Shown here: piece by piece, positions 9,184 to 18,283 of the stretch | Numbering within the stretch: the first letter of the stretch is position 1 | Layout of the letters: each line of letters begins with the position of its first letter | NCBI GenBank assembly: GCA_021732845.1 | Contig: JAKFUF010000023.1 | Coordinates: 1 to 64,000 of the forward strand | Reading direction: 5' to 3' | Length of the DNA: 64,000 nucleotides | DNA from: Planctomycetaceae bacterium | GTDB taxonomy: Bacteria > Planctomycetota > Planctomycetia > Planctomycetales > Planctomycetaceae | Translations under genes and position numbers: made by a program | The notes under the pieces: model-generated | Told to the model about the DNA's origin: nothing | The model's input: the letters and a program-made list of their open reading frames with translations, nothing else | Database searches by the model: none

Positions 9184-12100
9184 ATGATTCGCCGGACCCT
9201 GTCTGCTTTGTGCGTTGTGTGCGGTTGCCTGGCCCTGTCGGGCCTCGGAGTTTTCGCTGCGGAACCTCCGGAGATTCGCAGTCCGCAGACGCCCGCGCAG
9301 GAGTTGGCCTCGTTTGTTTTTGCCCCCGGATTCAAGGCGGAACTGGTCGCCGCCGAGCCGGAAATCGAAGCCCCCGTGGCGATGGCCTTTGGTGCCGATG
9401 GCCGGCTGTGGGTCGTCGAGATGCGGGATTACCCCAACGGTCCGGAGGAAGGTGAGCCACCGCGCGGCAGGATCAAACTGCTGACGGACACCGATCAGGA
9501 CGGACGCTTCGAAACGGCGAAGATTTTTGCCGACAAGATCTCGTTCGGGAACGGCTTGCTGCCGTGGAAAGACGGCGTGATTGTCACCGCCGCCCCCCAA
9601 ATCCTGTGGCTCCGCGACACCGACGGCGATGATGTCTGCGACACGCGCGAAGTGCTGTTCGAAGGCTTTTCGGCTGGCAATCCCCAGTTGCGGGTGAGCC
9701 ACCCGATTCTGGGGCTCGATGGATTTGTGTACGTCGCCAATGGCCTGCGCGGCGGTGAAGTGGTCCGTCCCGCGAAGGCTGGCGAACCGCCGGCGGAACC
9801 GGTCAAGCTGGCCGGCATGGACTTCCGCTTCAACATGCTGGATGGCCGCTACGAAGCGATCTCTGGCATGGGCCAGTATGGCAACACGTTCGACGACTGG
9901 GGCCACCGCTTCGTGTGCGACAACCGGCATCACCTGCGGCAGGTGGTGCTGGAGAGCCGGTATATCAAGCGGAACCCGTTCCTCGCCGTGGCCGATGTGG
10001 TCCAGGACATCTCCGCCGTGGAAGAGACCTTTGCCGGAGCAGGTGCGAAGATCTATCCCTTGAGCCGCAACTGGACAACGTCCAATCTCCACGCCGGAAG
10101 ATTCACCGCTGCCTGTGGAGTGTTCATTTATCGCGGAAATGGGTTGCCGAAAGACTACTACGGCGCGGCGTTCACCTGCGACCCGACCGCGAACATCCTG
10201 CATGCCGAACATCTGGAACAGCGCGGCGGCTCGTACTTGTCAAAGCCGATGCAGGAGGGCCGCGAATTTCTCGCCACCCGTGACGAATGGTTCCGCCCGG
10301 TCTCGCTAACACATGGTCCCGATGGTGCGCTGTACTTGGTCGACATGTACCGCGCGGTGATCGAACACCCCGAATGGATGCCGGTGGAACTGCAGAAGCG
10401 CAAGGACCTGCTGCTGGGCCGGGAATTGGGACGAATCTGGAGAATTGTGCCCGTGGAGAGTGCGCCTGATGCCGCGAAGGCTGTTGCCGCGCCTGCATTG
10501 CAGAAGTTGAATGCACCCGAACTCGTGGCGCAGCTTCGTTCGCCAAACGTCTGGCAGCGCGAGACCGCGCAACGTCTGCTGTTGGAACGCGGCGTGGCTC
10601 AGGCTGTCGATCCCCTGCGGGCGGCGCTCACCGCACCATCGCCACAGACGCGTGTGCTGGCCGCCTGGCTGCTCGGTGGAGGTGCGAGTGGGAACGCATC
10701 CGCATTCTTGTCGCCAGACCTTGAGAAGCTGTTGAGCGATGAACACCCGCGGGTGCGGGAGCAGGCCATTCTGCTGTGGGAGAAGCGTACGACAATTCAG
10801 GAAGCCGGGAAACCCGTTGAAAACGCCGACTTGCTGCCGCGCGTGATGCAGATGTCCGACGACCCCGATTCGCTGGTGCGGATGCAGGTCGCCTTGTCGC
10901 TGGGGTTTTGCGGCCATTCCCCCAACGCACCGTTGCAACGGATTGGTGTCGCCTCGAATGATCTCTGGACGCGGACCGCCATACTCTGCAGTCTGACGCC
11001 GGAAACCGCAGGCCAAATGCTGGCTTCGCTCGGTGGAACGGCTCCGGTCACGAGTTTGTCGCCCGAATTCGCCCGTGAACTGGCGATCCTCGCCGTGGCT
11101 CGAAAGAATCCTGCGGAGGTCGCCCCGGTGTTTTCCGCCCTTCCAGCAGTCGGAGCCGACCTCAGGCTGACATTGCTCGGTGCTGTGGCGGAAGGGCTCC
11201 GGCGGCGTGGAACAACTTTGACCGCCTTCCTGCGTGGGTTCCCGGACAGTCAAAAAGTCGCTGCCGACCAGGCAACAGCGGTGCTGGCGGATGCGGCAGT
11301 TCAAGCCGGTGCTGCCTCTGCTCCTGGCACCGCCCGATTGACGGCGATCCAGTTGCTGAGCGAGGCACCGTGGGACATCGGCGGCCCAGTCCTGCTCAGG
11401 CTCTTCACCGAGGATCCTGCTCCCGAGATCCGTGCCGCAGCCGTTCGAGCACTCGGTGCCCAGTCCGACCCTGCCATCGGTGCGACGCTGCTTGCCAGTT
11501 GGAAGGCTTCATTGCCCGGATTGCGCCGGGAAATCCTTGATGCCCTGTTTCGCAACGGGGAGCGTATCTCGCTCGTGCTCGAGGCCATCGAGAAGGGTGA
11601 CCTGAAGCCCGGTGACATCGATCCGATCCGCACCAAGCAACTCATGAGTTCCCCGAACGTCACCATTCGCGATCGGGCCAAGAAACTTCTGCAAGCCAGC
11701 GTGGCGGCCGCCGACCGGCAGCCAGTCATTGAGAAGTACAAGGCGGCCCTGGAGATGGCCGGCGATCCAAAGCGCGGCCAGGCTCTGTTCGCCAAGACCT
11801 GCGCGGCTTGCCATCGGATCGGCGAGACTGGCAATGATGTCGGCCCCAGCATCGCCGACACCCGCACCAAAACCCCCGCCGCGCTCTTGACCGACATTCT
11901 CAACCCGAATCAGGCCATCGATAACAACTTCGTTCAATATGTCATTGAAACGAAGGCGGGACGCACAATTTCGGGAGTGATCGCCGTCGAAACCGCGTCC
12001 AGTGTCACACTGAAACAGGCCGAAAGCAAAACTGAGACCGTCCTGCGGCAGGACATCGAAGACCTGACATCCACGGGCCAGTCGATGATGCCCACCGGCT

Positions 12101-12201
12101 TCGAGAACAACCTCAGCCTGGCTGACATGGCCGACCTGCTGAACTTCCTCAAAAACTGGCGGTATTTGGATGGCCTCACGCCGCTGGCGGGCGAAAAGTG
12201 A
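9184..12201 (+). CDS. PVC-type membrane-bound dehydrogenase/HEAT-repeat cytochrome c
   Basis: A 1005-aa secreted protein. AGGAG lies about 7 nt before ATG 9184, and a signal peptide ends near VFAAEP. Residues from about 35 to 430 form the putative membrane-bound dehydrogenase propeller (FKAELVAAEPEIEAPVAMAF, then calcium-loop-like DTDQDGRF and DTDGDDV). HEAT-like repeats occupy about 440-830. A C-terminal haem domain carries CAACH (873-877) and a downstream Met in the GPSIAD/NNFVQY region. This architecture is a planctomycete/verrucomicrobial speciality, thought to act in periplasmic oxidation of sugars or related compounds. No substrate can be read from the sequence. It is monocistronic as far as spacing shows. 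Confidence 0.92.
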   Translation: MIRRTLSALCVVCGCLALSGLGVFAAEPPEIRSPQTPAQELASFVFAPGFKAELVAAEPEIEAPVAMAFGADGRLWVVEMRDYPNGPEEGEPPRGRIKLLTDTDQDGRFETAKIFADKISFGNGLLPWKDGVIVTAAPQILWLRDTDGDDVCDTREVLFEGFSAGNPQLRVSHPILGLDGFVYVANGLRGGEVVRPAKAGEPPAEPVKLAGMDFRFNMLDGRYEAISGMGQYGNTFDDWGHRFVCDNRHHLRQVVLESRYIKRNPFLAVADVVQDISAVEETFAGAGAKIYPLSRNWTTSNLHAGRFTAACGVFIYRGNGLPKDYYGAAFTCDPTANILHAEHLEQRGGSYLSKPMQEGREFLATRDEWFRPVSLTHGPDGALYLVDMYRAVIEHPEWMPVELQKRKDLLLGRELGRIWRIVPVESAPDAAKAVAAPALQKLNAPELVAQLRSPNVWQRETAQRLLLERGVAQAVDPLRAALTAPSPQTRVLAAWLLGGGASGNASAFLSPDLEKLLSDEHPRVREQAILLWEKRTTIQEAGKPVENADLLPRVMQMSDDPDSLVRMQVALSLGFCGHSPNAPLQRIGVASNDLWTRTAILCSLTPETAGQMLASLGGTAPVTSLSPEFARELAILAVARKNPAEVAPVFSALPAVGADLRLTLLGAVAEGLRRRGTTLTAFLRGFPDSQKVAADQATAVLADAAVQAGAASAPGTARLTAIQLLSEAPWDIGGPVLLRLFTEDPAPEIRAAAVRALGAQSDPAIGATLLASWKASLPGLRREILDALFRNGERISLVLEAIEKGDLKPGDIDPIRTKQLMSSPNVTIRDRAKKLLQASVAAADRQPVIEKYKAALEMAGDPKRGQALFAKTCAACHRIGETGNDVGPSIADTRTKTPAALLTDILNPNQAIDNNFVQYVIETKAGRTISGVIAVETASSVTLKQAESKTETVLRQDIEDLTSTGQSMMPTGFENNLSLADMADLLNFLKNWRYLDGLTPLAGEK

Positions 12202-12532
12202 TACAGCCGTATTCTGGGCGCAGCGGGAAACTCGATCGAACTCACCCCTTCTTCCCTCTGCCTGACACCCCTGTTCGTCATCTCCAACACCATCAACTAC
12301 ATTCCGGCGCTACCGCGGGAACGCCGCCGCTGGCGATAGAATTTCCTCACACAAAGGCTGTCCACCAAAACTCAAGAAACATCGGGTGACGTGTCGTGCG
12401 TCCGGCGTTCAGCCCCACTCGACGGGCCGGAGCCAGTTTGCCATCATACACGCCGAGGCAGCGTCACAACCGGCGCCGGGAACGGGCGGACTGTCGAGTG
12501 TCGATGTTGGACCCCTCAGGAACGATGATTCG

Positions 12533-14284
12533 ATGGCCCATACTGGACTGGAAGCGTGGGTTGAGTCCGTGGCTCGGGAGACGCTCCCGGTCTCTGTCTA
12601 CTGGTGCGACGGCAGCGAGGGTGAGAGCCACCAGTTGAACGAAGGGCTCGTCCGCAGCGGCGGGTTCATCCGCCTCAATGAAAAGTCGCTACCCAACTGC
12701 TTCCTCGCCCGTAGCGACCCGCGCGACGTGGCCCGCGTCGAGGAACAAACCTACATCTGCAGCCGCTCGCCCGATGACGCTGGTCCTTCCAACAACTGGA
12801 TGGCACCCGACGAGATGCATGGGCGCCTGGCGGGCATCATGCAGGGCTGCATGCGCGGCCGCACCATGTATGTCGTCCCGTATTTGATGGGTCCCCCCGG
12901 CAGCCCGCTGTCCAAAGTCGGAGTCGAGATCACGGACAGCCCGTACGTCGTGGCCAACCTGCGGATCATGACGCGGATGGGACGTGTGGCGCTGGAAGCC
13001 CTGGGGTCGAACGGCACCTTTTCCCGTGGCGTGCATTCCACGGTCACGCTCGACCCCGCCCATCGGCACATCAGTCATTTTCCCGATGAAAACCTGGTGA
13101 TCAGTTGCCATTCCAACTACGGCGGCAACGCCCTCCTGAGCAAGAAGTGCTTTGCACTTCGCCTGGCGAGTGTGCTGGCCCGCGATGAGGGCTGGCTGGC
13201 AGAGCACATGCTGATCTTGCGGCTGACCGATCCGCAGGGACGCCGCACCTACATCACCGCGGCCTTTCCATCGGCGTGCGGCAAAACGAACCTGGCGATG
13301 CTCATTCCTCCACCGCGCTATGCCGAGGCCGGCTGGAGGGTGGAGACCGTGGGCGATGACATCGCATGGCTCAAATTCGGCACTGATCGGCGGCTATACG
13401 CCATCAACCCCGAAGCCGGTTTCTTCGGCGTGGCTCCGGGCACCAGTTCCCGCACCAACCCGAACGCCCTTCAAACCTGCCAGTCCAACACGATCTTCAC
13501 CAACGTCGCCCTCCGACCCGACGGCACCGTCTGGTGGGAGGGTTTTGGCGGTCTGCCACCAGATCAAGCCATCGACTGGCGGGGTCGCGATTGGACCCCC
13601 AACAGTCCAGAACCGGCAGCGCACCCCAACAGCCGCTTCACCGCTCCGGCACGTCAATGCCCCAGCATCGCTGACGACTGGGAGCGGCCGGAAGGCGTGC
13701 CGATCAGCGCGATGATCTTTGGCGGCCGGCGTTCCAGTGTGATGCCGCTCGTTTACGAAGCTCCATCTTGGCAATACGGCGTGTATGTCGGCGCGGCCAT
13801 GGCCAGCGAACGCACCGCCGCCGCGGCGGGAAAGGTCGGCGAACTGCGACACGACCCGATGGCCATGCTGCCGTTCTGTGGCTACCACATGGGCGACTAT
13901 TTTCAGCATTGGCTCGATCTCGGCCAACGGGGTGGCGCTGCCATGCCCCGCATTTTCCACGTCAACTGGTTCAAGAAGGATGCGGCGGGAAAATTCTTTT
14001 GGCCCGGTTTTGGCGAAAGCCTGCGCGTGTTGAAGTGGATTGCCGACCGCTGCCGTGGCGGGGGGGCCGCGACGGAGAGTCCAATCGGCTGGCTGCCGAC
14101 ACCCGAAGCGCTCGACACCGCCGGCCTAGACCTGCCGCCACATTCGCTGGATGCCCTGCTGCAGGTCAACCCCGAGGAATGGATCGCCGAGACTGACAGC
14201 CGCACGGCGTTTCTGGCACGATTTGGCGACAAACTGCCGGCCGCATTGTTGGAAGAAAACACGGCGCTCCGCTCCCGCCTGTAG
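12533..14284 (+). CDS. pckG: Phosphoenolpyruvate carboxykinase (GTP)
   Basis: A 583-aa cytosolic enzyme converting oxaloacetate and GTP to PEP, GDP and CO2, the first committed step of gluconeogenesis. The nucleotide loop FPSACGKTNLAM carries the family-specific reactive Cys (C249) before GKT. VGDDIAWLKFG, the RTNPNAL segment, and the FGGRRSSVMPLVYEA and WFKKDAAGKFFWPGFGES regions all match GTP-type enzymes; the ATP type lacks the Cys. The length is near the usual 590-620. The open frame extends to 12386 but starts fitting the family only at ATG 12533 (MAHTGLEAWV), with AGGA upstream. The 12202-12532 spacer shows no other gene. Confidence 0.95.
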   Translation: MAHTGLEAWVESVARETLPVSVYWCDGSEGESHQLNEGLVRSGGFIRLNEKSLPNCFLARSDPRDVARVEEQTYICSRSPDDAGPSNNWMAPDEMHGRLAGIMQGCMRGRTMYVVPYLMGPPGSPLSKVGVEITDSPYVVANLRIMTRMGRVALEALGSNGTFSRGVHSTVTLDPAHRHISHFPDENLVISCHSNYGGNALLSKKCFALRLASVLARDEGWLAEHMLILRLTDPQGRRTYITAAFPSACGKTNLAMLIPPPRYAEAGWRVETVGDDIAWLKFGTDRRLYAINPEAGFFGVAPGTSSRTNPNALQTCQSNTIFTNVALRPDGTVWWEGFGGLPPDQAIDWRGRDWTPNSPEPAAHPNSRFTAPARQCPSIADDWERPEGVPISAMIFGGRRSSVMPLVYEAPSWQYGVYVGAAMASERTAAAAGKVGELRHDPMAMLPFCGYHMGDYFQHWLDLGQRGGAAMPRIFHVNWFKKDAAGKFFWPGFGESLRVLKWIADRCRGGGAATESPIGWLPTPEALDTAGLDLPPHSLDALLQVNPEEWIAETDSRTAFLARFGDKLPAALLEENTALRSRL

Positions 14285-14301
14285 CGTCGGCTTCAGCCGA
14301 C
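14281..14301. repeat. GTCGGCTTCAGCCGAC palindrome, copy 1
   Basis: A 21-bp unit consisting of GTAGC followed by the palindrome GTCGGCTTCAGCCGAC. It overlaps the pckG stop codon. Related units occur at 23515-23535, 33970-33990 and 40266-40286, all at gene ends or in spacers. Confidence 0.75.
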
Positions 14302-14416
14302 AAGCGAGATCGTCGCCCTGACTCAGGATCGCGTCATCAATAAAAGGGAGTTTTATGTCGGCGTGTTGAGGAGCACAGAACAGCAGTTTATTGAAAGAAC
14401 AGCGTCACCAAGGATG

Positions 14417-14640
14417 ATCCCGGAGGGATCACAGCTCTTAGCCGGGGGTTGAGCGAAGTGTCGACAGACACGAAGCGACACCCCCGGCTAAGCGATCGTG
14501 ACGAACGCACCCCGGCAGGGGTGCCAGCACCGTTCCTCGCCAGATGCTGCGATCCCTCCGGGATCGGATCATTTCCTGGTTCCTAACCGGGGGTGTCGCT
14601 TCGCTCAACCCCCGGCTAAGAGCTTTCATCCCTCCGGGAT
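14417..14640. repeat. Large imperfect inverted repeat (AGCTCTTAGCCGGGGG family)
   Basis: Positions 14417-14458 and 14599-14640 are inverted copies matching at 40 of 42 positions, each containing ATCCCGGAGGGAT and AGCTCTTAGCCGGGGG. Between them is a further inverted fragment of the same core near 14480. The element fills the spacer between the convergent pckG and permease genes (14285-14725, no gene). A truncated copy of one arm lies near 44359-44380. Confidence 0.8.
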
Positions 14641-14725
14641 GATCTTTTGGCATCGTCGCCCGGGAGAGTAAATCGTTCCAAGAGTGCGACAGTTATTCTT
14701 TCTCCGACCCTCAGCTCCATTCAAA

Positions 14726-16072
14726 CTACTCGTGCCGGAGCGCCTCAATCGGGTCCAGCCGCGCCGCGGCGCTGGCGGGATAGAGGCCGAAGATCACGCC
14801 GATGCCCACGGAGATGCCAAAAGCCAACGGCAGGCTTCCCCAGGCGATCTGGGGCTGCATGTCATTAAAAATCCGCGCGGTGTCGGACATGGCCCCAGCG
14901 GAGACGGACGTGTCGGTGGCAAACGAGGCCAGCCACCGCATGAGCGAGAAGGCCCAGGGGGTCGACAGCCCGAGCAGCACCCCCACGATGCCGCCCATGC
15001 CGGACAGGACGATCGTCTCCGCCAAAAACTGCTCGATGATGTCGCTTTGCTTCGCCCCCAGGGCGCGGCGGATGCCGATTTCGCGGGTCCGCTCCGTCAC
15101 CGTGGCCAGCATGATGTTCATGATGCCGATGCCGCCCACCACCAGGCTGATGGCGGCGATCGAGCCGAGCACGATGTTGAAAATCTGCCGCAACTGATCG
15201 GCCTGTCGCTTCAATTCCAGCGGCACAACCACCGCGAAGTCCTTTTGCGTGTGAAACTTGGCCACGGTGGTCTGCACCAGGTCGGCGGTGCGCATCACCT
15301 CATCAATGTCATGGACGCTGAGCGTGATCTGGTTAAGTTCAACCCGTTCCGAATCCATGCCACCGGCTTTCGGAGTGAAGACTTCGTCACCGATGCGGAC
15401 GCGCAGCGTCTTGATGGGAATGTACAGATCCTTGTTGAAGTCTTGAGCGGAAAGGCTGCCACCGATGCCGGCGGAGGCGGTGCGTTCTGCCGTGATGCCG
15501 ATCACCGTGTAGAAAATCGAACCGACCTGGATGGACTTGCCCAGGGGATTTTCCAGGGGGAACAGTTTTTCAGCGATTTCCGAGGCCAGCACCACATAGT
15601 TGGCCAGGGCGTCGTTGTCGGCATCGGAAATGAAGCGGCCGCCGCGCAGCCGCAAATGGTTGACCTCCAGATAGTCGGCGGTGCAGCCCACAAGCCGCGC
15701 GTTGATCGCCAGCCGCTGATAGCGGGCTTCGCGGGGGATTTCACGGATCGGCAGGGCCTTGCGGATCGAGGGGATCGTCAGCATGATCCGGTCGTAGTCG
15801 GCACGGGTCAGGCCATAGCGTGGCATCCCGCGCATGTTCTGATTACTGGACGATTCCTCGATCGGCTTCACGCTGCGGACGATGATGTTTGTCGCCCCCA
15901 GCTCCACGATCTGCCGCTGCGCCTGGTTGCTGGCCCCCTCGCCGATGGCGAGCATGGCGATGACGGAGAAGACACCGAAGACGATGCCCAGCATGGTCAG
16001 GCCGGACCGCAGCTTTTGGAGCCACAGGCTCTTGAGGCCGAGCAGAACGGTGCGGTAATAACGGGCAAACAT
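14726..16072 (-). CDS. MacB/FtsX-type ABC transporter permease
   Basis: A 448-aa inner-membrane protein with the MacB layout: TM1 right after the N-terminus ([17 protein letters not shown]), a large periplasmic MacB_PCD domain (about residues 45-290), then three TM segments near the C-terminus ([58 protein letters not shown]). [18 protein letters not shown] is the conserved cytoplasmic loop that contacts the ATPase. It is the last gene of the efflux cluster, 474 nt beyond the ATPase gene. Such pumps use ATP to drive a periplasmic adaptor/channel complex; the cargo is unknown. Confidence 0.93.
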   Translation of the reverse strand: MFARYYRTVLLGLKSLWLQKLRSGLTMLGIVFGVFSVIAMLAIGEGASNQAQRQIVELGATNIIVRSVKPIEESSSNQNMRGMPRYGLTRADYDRIMLTIPSIRKALPIREIPREARYQRLAINARLVGCTADYLEVNHLRLRGGRFISDADNDALANYVVLASEIAEKLFPLENPLGKSIQVGSIFYTVIGITAERTASAGIGGSLSAQDFNKDLYIPIKTLRVRIGDEVFTPKAGGMDSERVELNQITLSVHDIDEVMRTADLVQTTVAKFHTQKDFAVVVPLELKRQADQLRQIFNIVLGSIAAISLVVGGIGIMNIMLATVTERTREIGIRRALGAKQSDIIEQFLAETIVLSGMGGIVGVLLGLSTPWAFSLMRWLASFATDTSVSAGAMSDTARIFNDMQPQIAWGSLPLAFGISVGIGVIFGLYPASAAARLDPIEALRHE

Positions 16073-16291
16073 GAGGCGGGACTTTGGGCGAACGTTGGAG
16101 GCGGGAGTCGCGGCTTGTGAGGGAATTTCAAATTTCAGATTTCAATTTTAACAGTAAAATACTTTTTATCGAGATGTGGACCAGAGGGCGTCCTTCAGAA
16201 GTCGTCTTTGCCGCTCTTAGGATTTCAGATCTCAAAGATAAAGGGCGCGGCAAAAATAACTGTCGGTTTTTGACGCACCATCCAGCCAATG

Positions 16292-16355
16292 AGCCGGCAC
16301 GCGTTAGCGTCCGGTTTGGACGTTTCCCGGAACCGGACGCTAACGCGTGCCGGCT
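16292..16355. repeat. Perfect 25-bp inverted repeat with 14-nt loop
   Basis: Positions 16292-16316 and 16331-16355 are exact reverse complements (core GGCACGCGTTAGCGTCCGG). The repeat sits in the 16073-16546 gap between ABC permease and ATPase genes. The same gap also has AT-rich AAATTTCAGATTT tracts and an ACAGTAAAATAC piece near 16151 related to the MITE-like elements at 32.7 and 38.2 kb. No gene is visible there. It resembles a REP-type palindrome; in the transcript it would form a very stable hairpin. Confidence 0.85.
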
Positions 16356-16546
16356 GATGGAGCTATCCATTTCGGGCAACCAACTCCAAATCAAAATCAC
16401 CCTGTTATTGTTGCCGCGATCCTAAAGTGAGCAATTCCGTCTCAAGAAGAATTCAGTCAACTCGCGTTGGTGGACTTTTATGAGATCTGAGATTTGAGAT
16501 TGTTTTGTCCTCGCCTCAACTCTGCAACGAGGCATTCAAAAATCCC

Positions 16547-17275
16547 CTAATGGTGCAAGGCGGCTTCGGCGGCGAGCCGGTCGGCGGTGAGCGTCTCCCG
16601 AAATACGAGGCCGTCGCGCATCACGATCTGGCGGCGGGCGTGGTCGGCAATGTCCTGTTCGTGGGTCACCATCACAATTGTGCGGCCTTCGGCATTGAGG
16701 GCGGTGAGCATCGCCATGATTTCAACGCTGGTGGCCGAGTCGAGGTTTCCGGTGGGCTCATCGGCAAGGATGATTTCGGGATCGTTGACCAGAGCCCGAG
16801 CCACGGCAACGCGCTGCTGTTGGCCACCGGAGAGCTGAAACGGCCGGTGGTCGAGCCGCTCTGCCAGACCCACCTTTTCGGCCAAATCCTGGCAACGACG
16901 TTTGTCCTGGACCGACAGTGGCTTGTGACCCGGGCGGTAGTGAAGCGGCAGCTCGATGTTCTCCAGCACGGTGTACTGGGGAATCAGGTTGTAGGACTGA
17001 AAAATGAAACCCAGCAACTGGTTGCGGACCTGTGACAGCTCGCCATCGCTGAGATTGGCCACATTGGAGCCACCAAGCAGATATTCGCCGGAGGTTGGCC
17101 GGTCGAGGCAGCCCAGCAGATTCAGCATGGTGCTCTTGCCGCTGCCCGAGGCCCCCATGATGGCCACGAAGTCGCCGCGGGGAAAATCGAGGGTCACGCC
17201 CCGCAGCGCCTTCACGAGGTGCGACCCCAGCAGGTAGTGCTTGTGCAGGTCGCGGATTTGGGCGGCGTAGGACAT
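16547..17275 (-). CDS. MacB/LolD-type ABC transporter ATP-binding protein
   Basis: A 242-aa ATPase. Walker A is GASGSGKST (residues 41-49), the Q-loop lies at [11 protein letters not shown], the signature is [15 protein letters not shown], Walker B is [13 protein letters not shown], and the H-loop is VMVTHEQD. This subfamily energises MacB-like permeases that drive tripartite efflux or lipoprotein extraction. It belongs with the permease downstream and the adaptor and channel genes upstream on the same strand. It is 52 nt after the Uma2-like gene, so it is probably on the same transcript. Confidence 0.95.
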   Translation of the reverse strand: MSYAAQIRDLHKHYLLGSHLVKALRGVTLDFPRGDFVAIMGASGSGKSTMLNLLGCLDRPTSGEYLLGGSNVANLSDGELSQVRNQLLGFIFQSYNLIPQYTVLENIELPLHYRPGHKPLSVQDKRRCQDLAEKVGLAERLDHRPFQLSGGQQQRVAVARALVNDPEIILADEPTGNLDSATSVEIMAMLTALNAEGRTIVMVTHEQDIADHARRQIVMRDGLVFRETLTADRLAAEAALHH

Positions 17276-17327
17276 GCAATAAAAGAACTCGAAGGAAGTT
17301 GCGGTGCTGAGTGGGTGATCCCCATGG

Positions 17328-18263
17328 CTATTCGCCTAGTTCATTTAACCAGCGATCCAACTGGTCGATATCCGTGGTTGTCGGCAGAGCGTCCAAGATA
17401 TCCTGCCGTTGGTGCAGTGTGGCGAACATTCGCACGCTCTTCTGCAGCAGGCGTAGTGTCTGCCCTTGTTCAACGTCCCGCTTTTGCAGTTCGGCGGTCT
17501 TTTCCGCCAATTGTGCTGCACTCTTCAACAGCTCGGAATCCTTCTTCGCCAGCTCAGTTTGATTCTTTGTCAGCTCAGTGTCCTTTCGCCTGAGCTGCGT
17601 ATCCATCCTTCTCACGCTGGCCTGACTCTCGCGCAACTTGAGGCCCAGCTCTCCGGTCAGGTCCAGGAGTTCCTGCTGGTGCCAGAAGCGTGTCCAGCCA
17701 TCCAGCAGGGCGACCTCCAATTCAATCTCTGGAATCTCGAACCGTCCGTTGGCGTTTTTCTCCAGGATCACGAATGACTTACCATCGTGCCGGAAGATCC
17801 GCAGGTCATTTCGGTCTGGATCGAAAATCAGCGCGTAAGTGGGACGGATGAGGGCTTCATGCTTGCGGAAGTTGAGTTCGTAATCCTTCCGCTGCCCGTT
17901 GGGAGACACATACTCCAGCACCATGAATATTGGATGGTGGTGCTCGATGACGTAGTAGCCCTTGTCCTCGATCGGCTCCGCCGACAGCACCAGCATGTTG
18001 TCGGGACAGACGCGCAGGATCTCCTTTTTCCCCGACGGCCCGACAAAGGGTTCCATCACCAGCAGCTCGTTGTAGCACTGCACGCCCGGGCGCTGGATTG
18101 CGAGCAGATCGAAGCTTTCCAGCGTGATCTTGCGCTGCGTGGCCTGAGGGGTGGCTTCCATCAGGTTCTCGATCGTCAGACTTTGCTGATATTCATCGGC
18201 GGCATGATCGTAGTCCGCGATCGTCGGAAAACGCGGGGCAGCCGGTGGCAGGATGACGGTCAT
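17328..18263 (-). CDS. Uma2-family (DUF820) PD-(D/E)XK-like protein with C-terminal coiled coil
   Basis: A 311-aa protein. Residues about 40-205 fit the Uma2/DUF820 fold: YYVIEHHHPIFMVLEYVSP gives the acidic and core strand, and RPTYALIFDPDRNDLRIFRHD the following strands. Residues about 225-290 form a heptad-like coiled coil made of near-repeats (TQLRRKDTELTKNQTELAKK). The family is nuclease-like by fold and abundant in cyanobacteria and planctomycetes, with no settled role. It lies 20 nt after the adaptor gene and 52 nt before the ATPase, so it is embedded in the efflux operon. Catalytic residues cannot be assigned with confidence. Confidence 0.78.
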   Translation of the reverse strand: MTVILPPAAPRFPTIADYDHAADEYQQSLTIENLMEATPQATQRKITLESFDLLAIQRPGVQCYNELLVMEPFVGPSGKKEILRVCPDNMLVLSAEPIEDKGYYVIEHHHPIFMVLEYVSPNGQRKDYELNFRKHEALIRPTYALIFDPDRNDLRIFRHDGKSFVILEKNANGRFEIPEIELEVALLDGWTRFWHQQELLDLTGELGLKLRESQASVRRMDTQLRRKDTELTKNQTELAKKDSELLKSAAQLAEKTAELQKRDVEQGQTLRLLQKSVRMFATLHQRQDILDALPTTTDIDQLDRWLNELGE

Positions 18264-18283
18264 GGTGCAGTCTCGCGCTCAAA

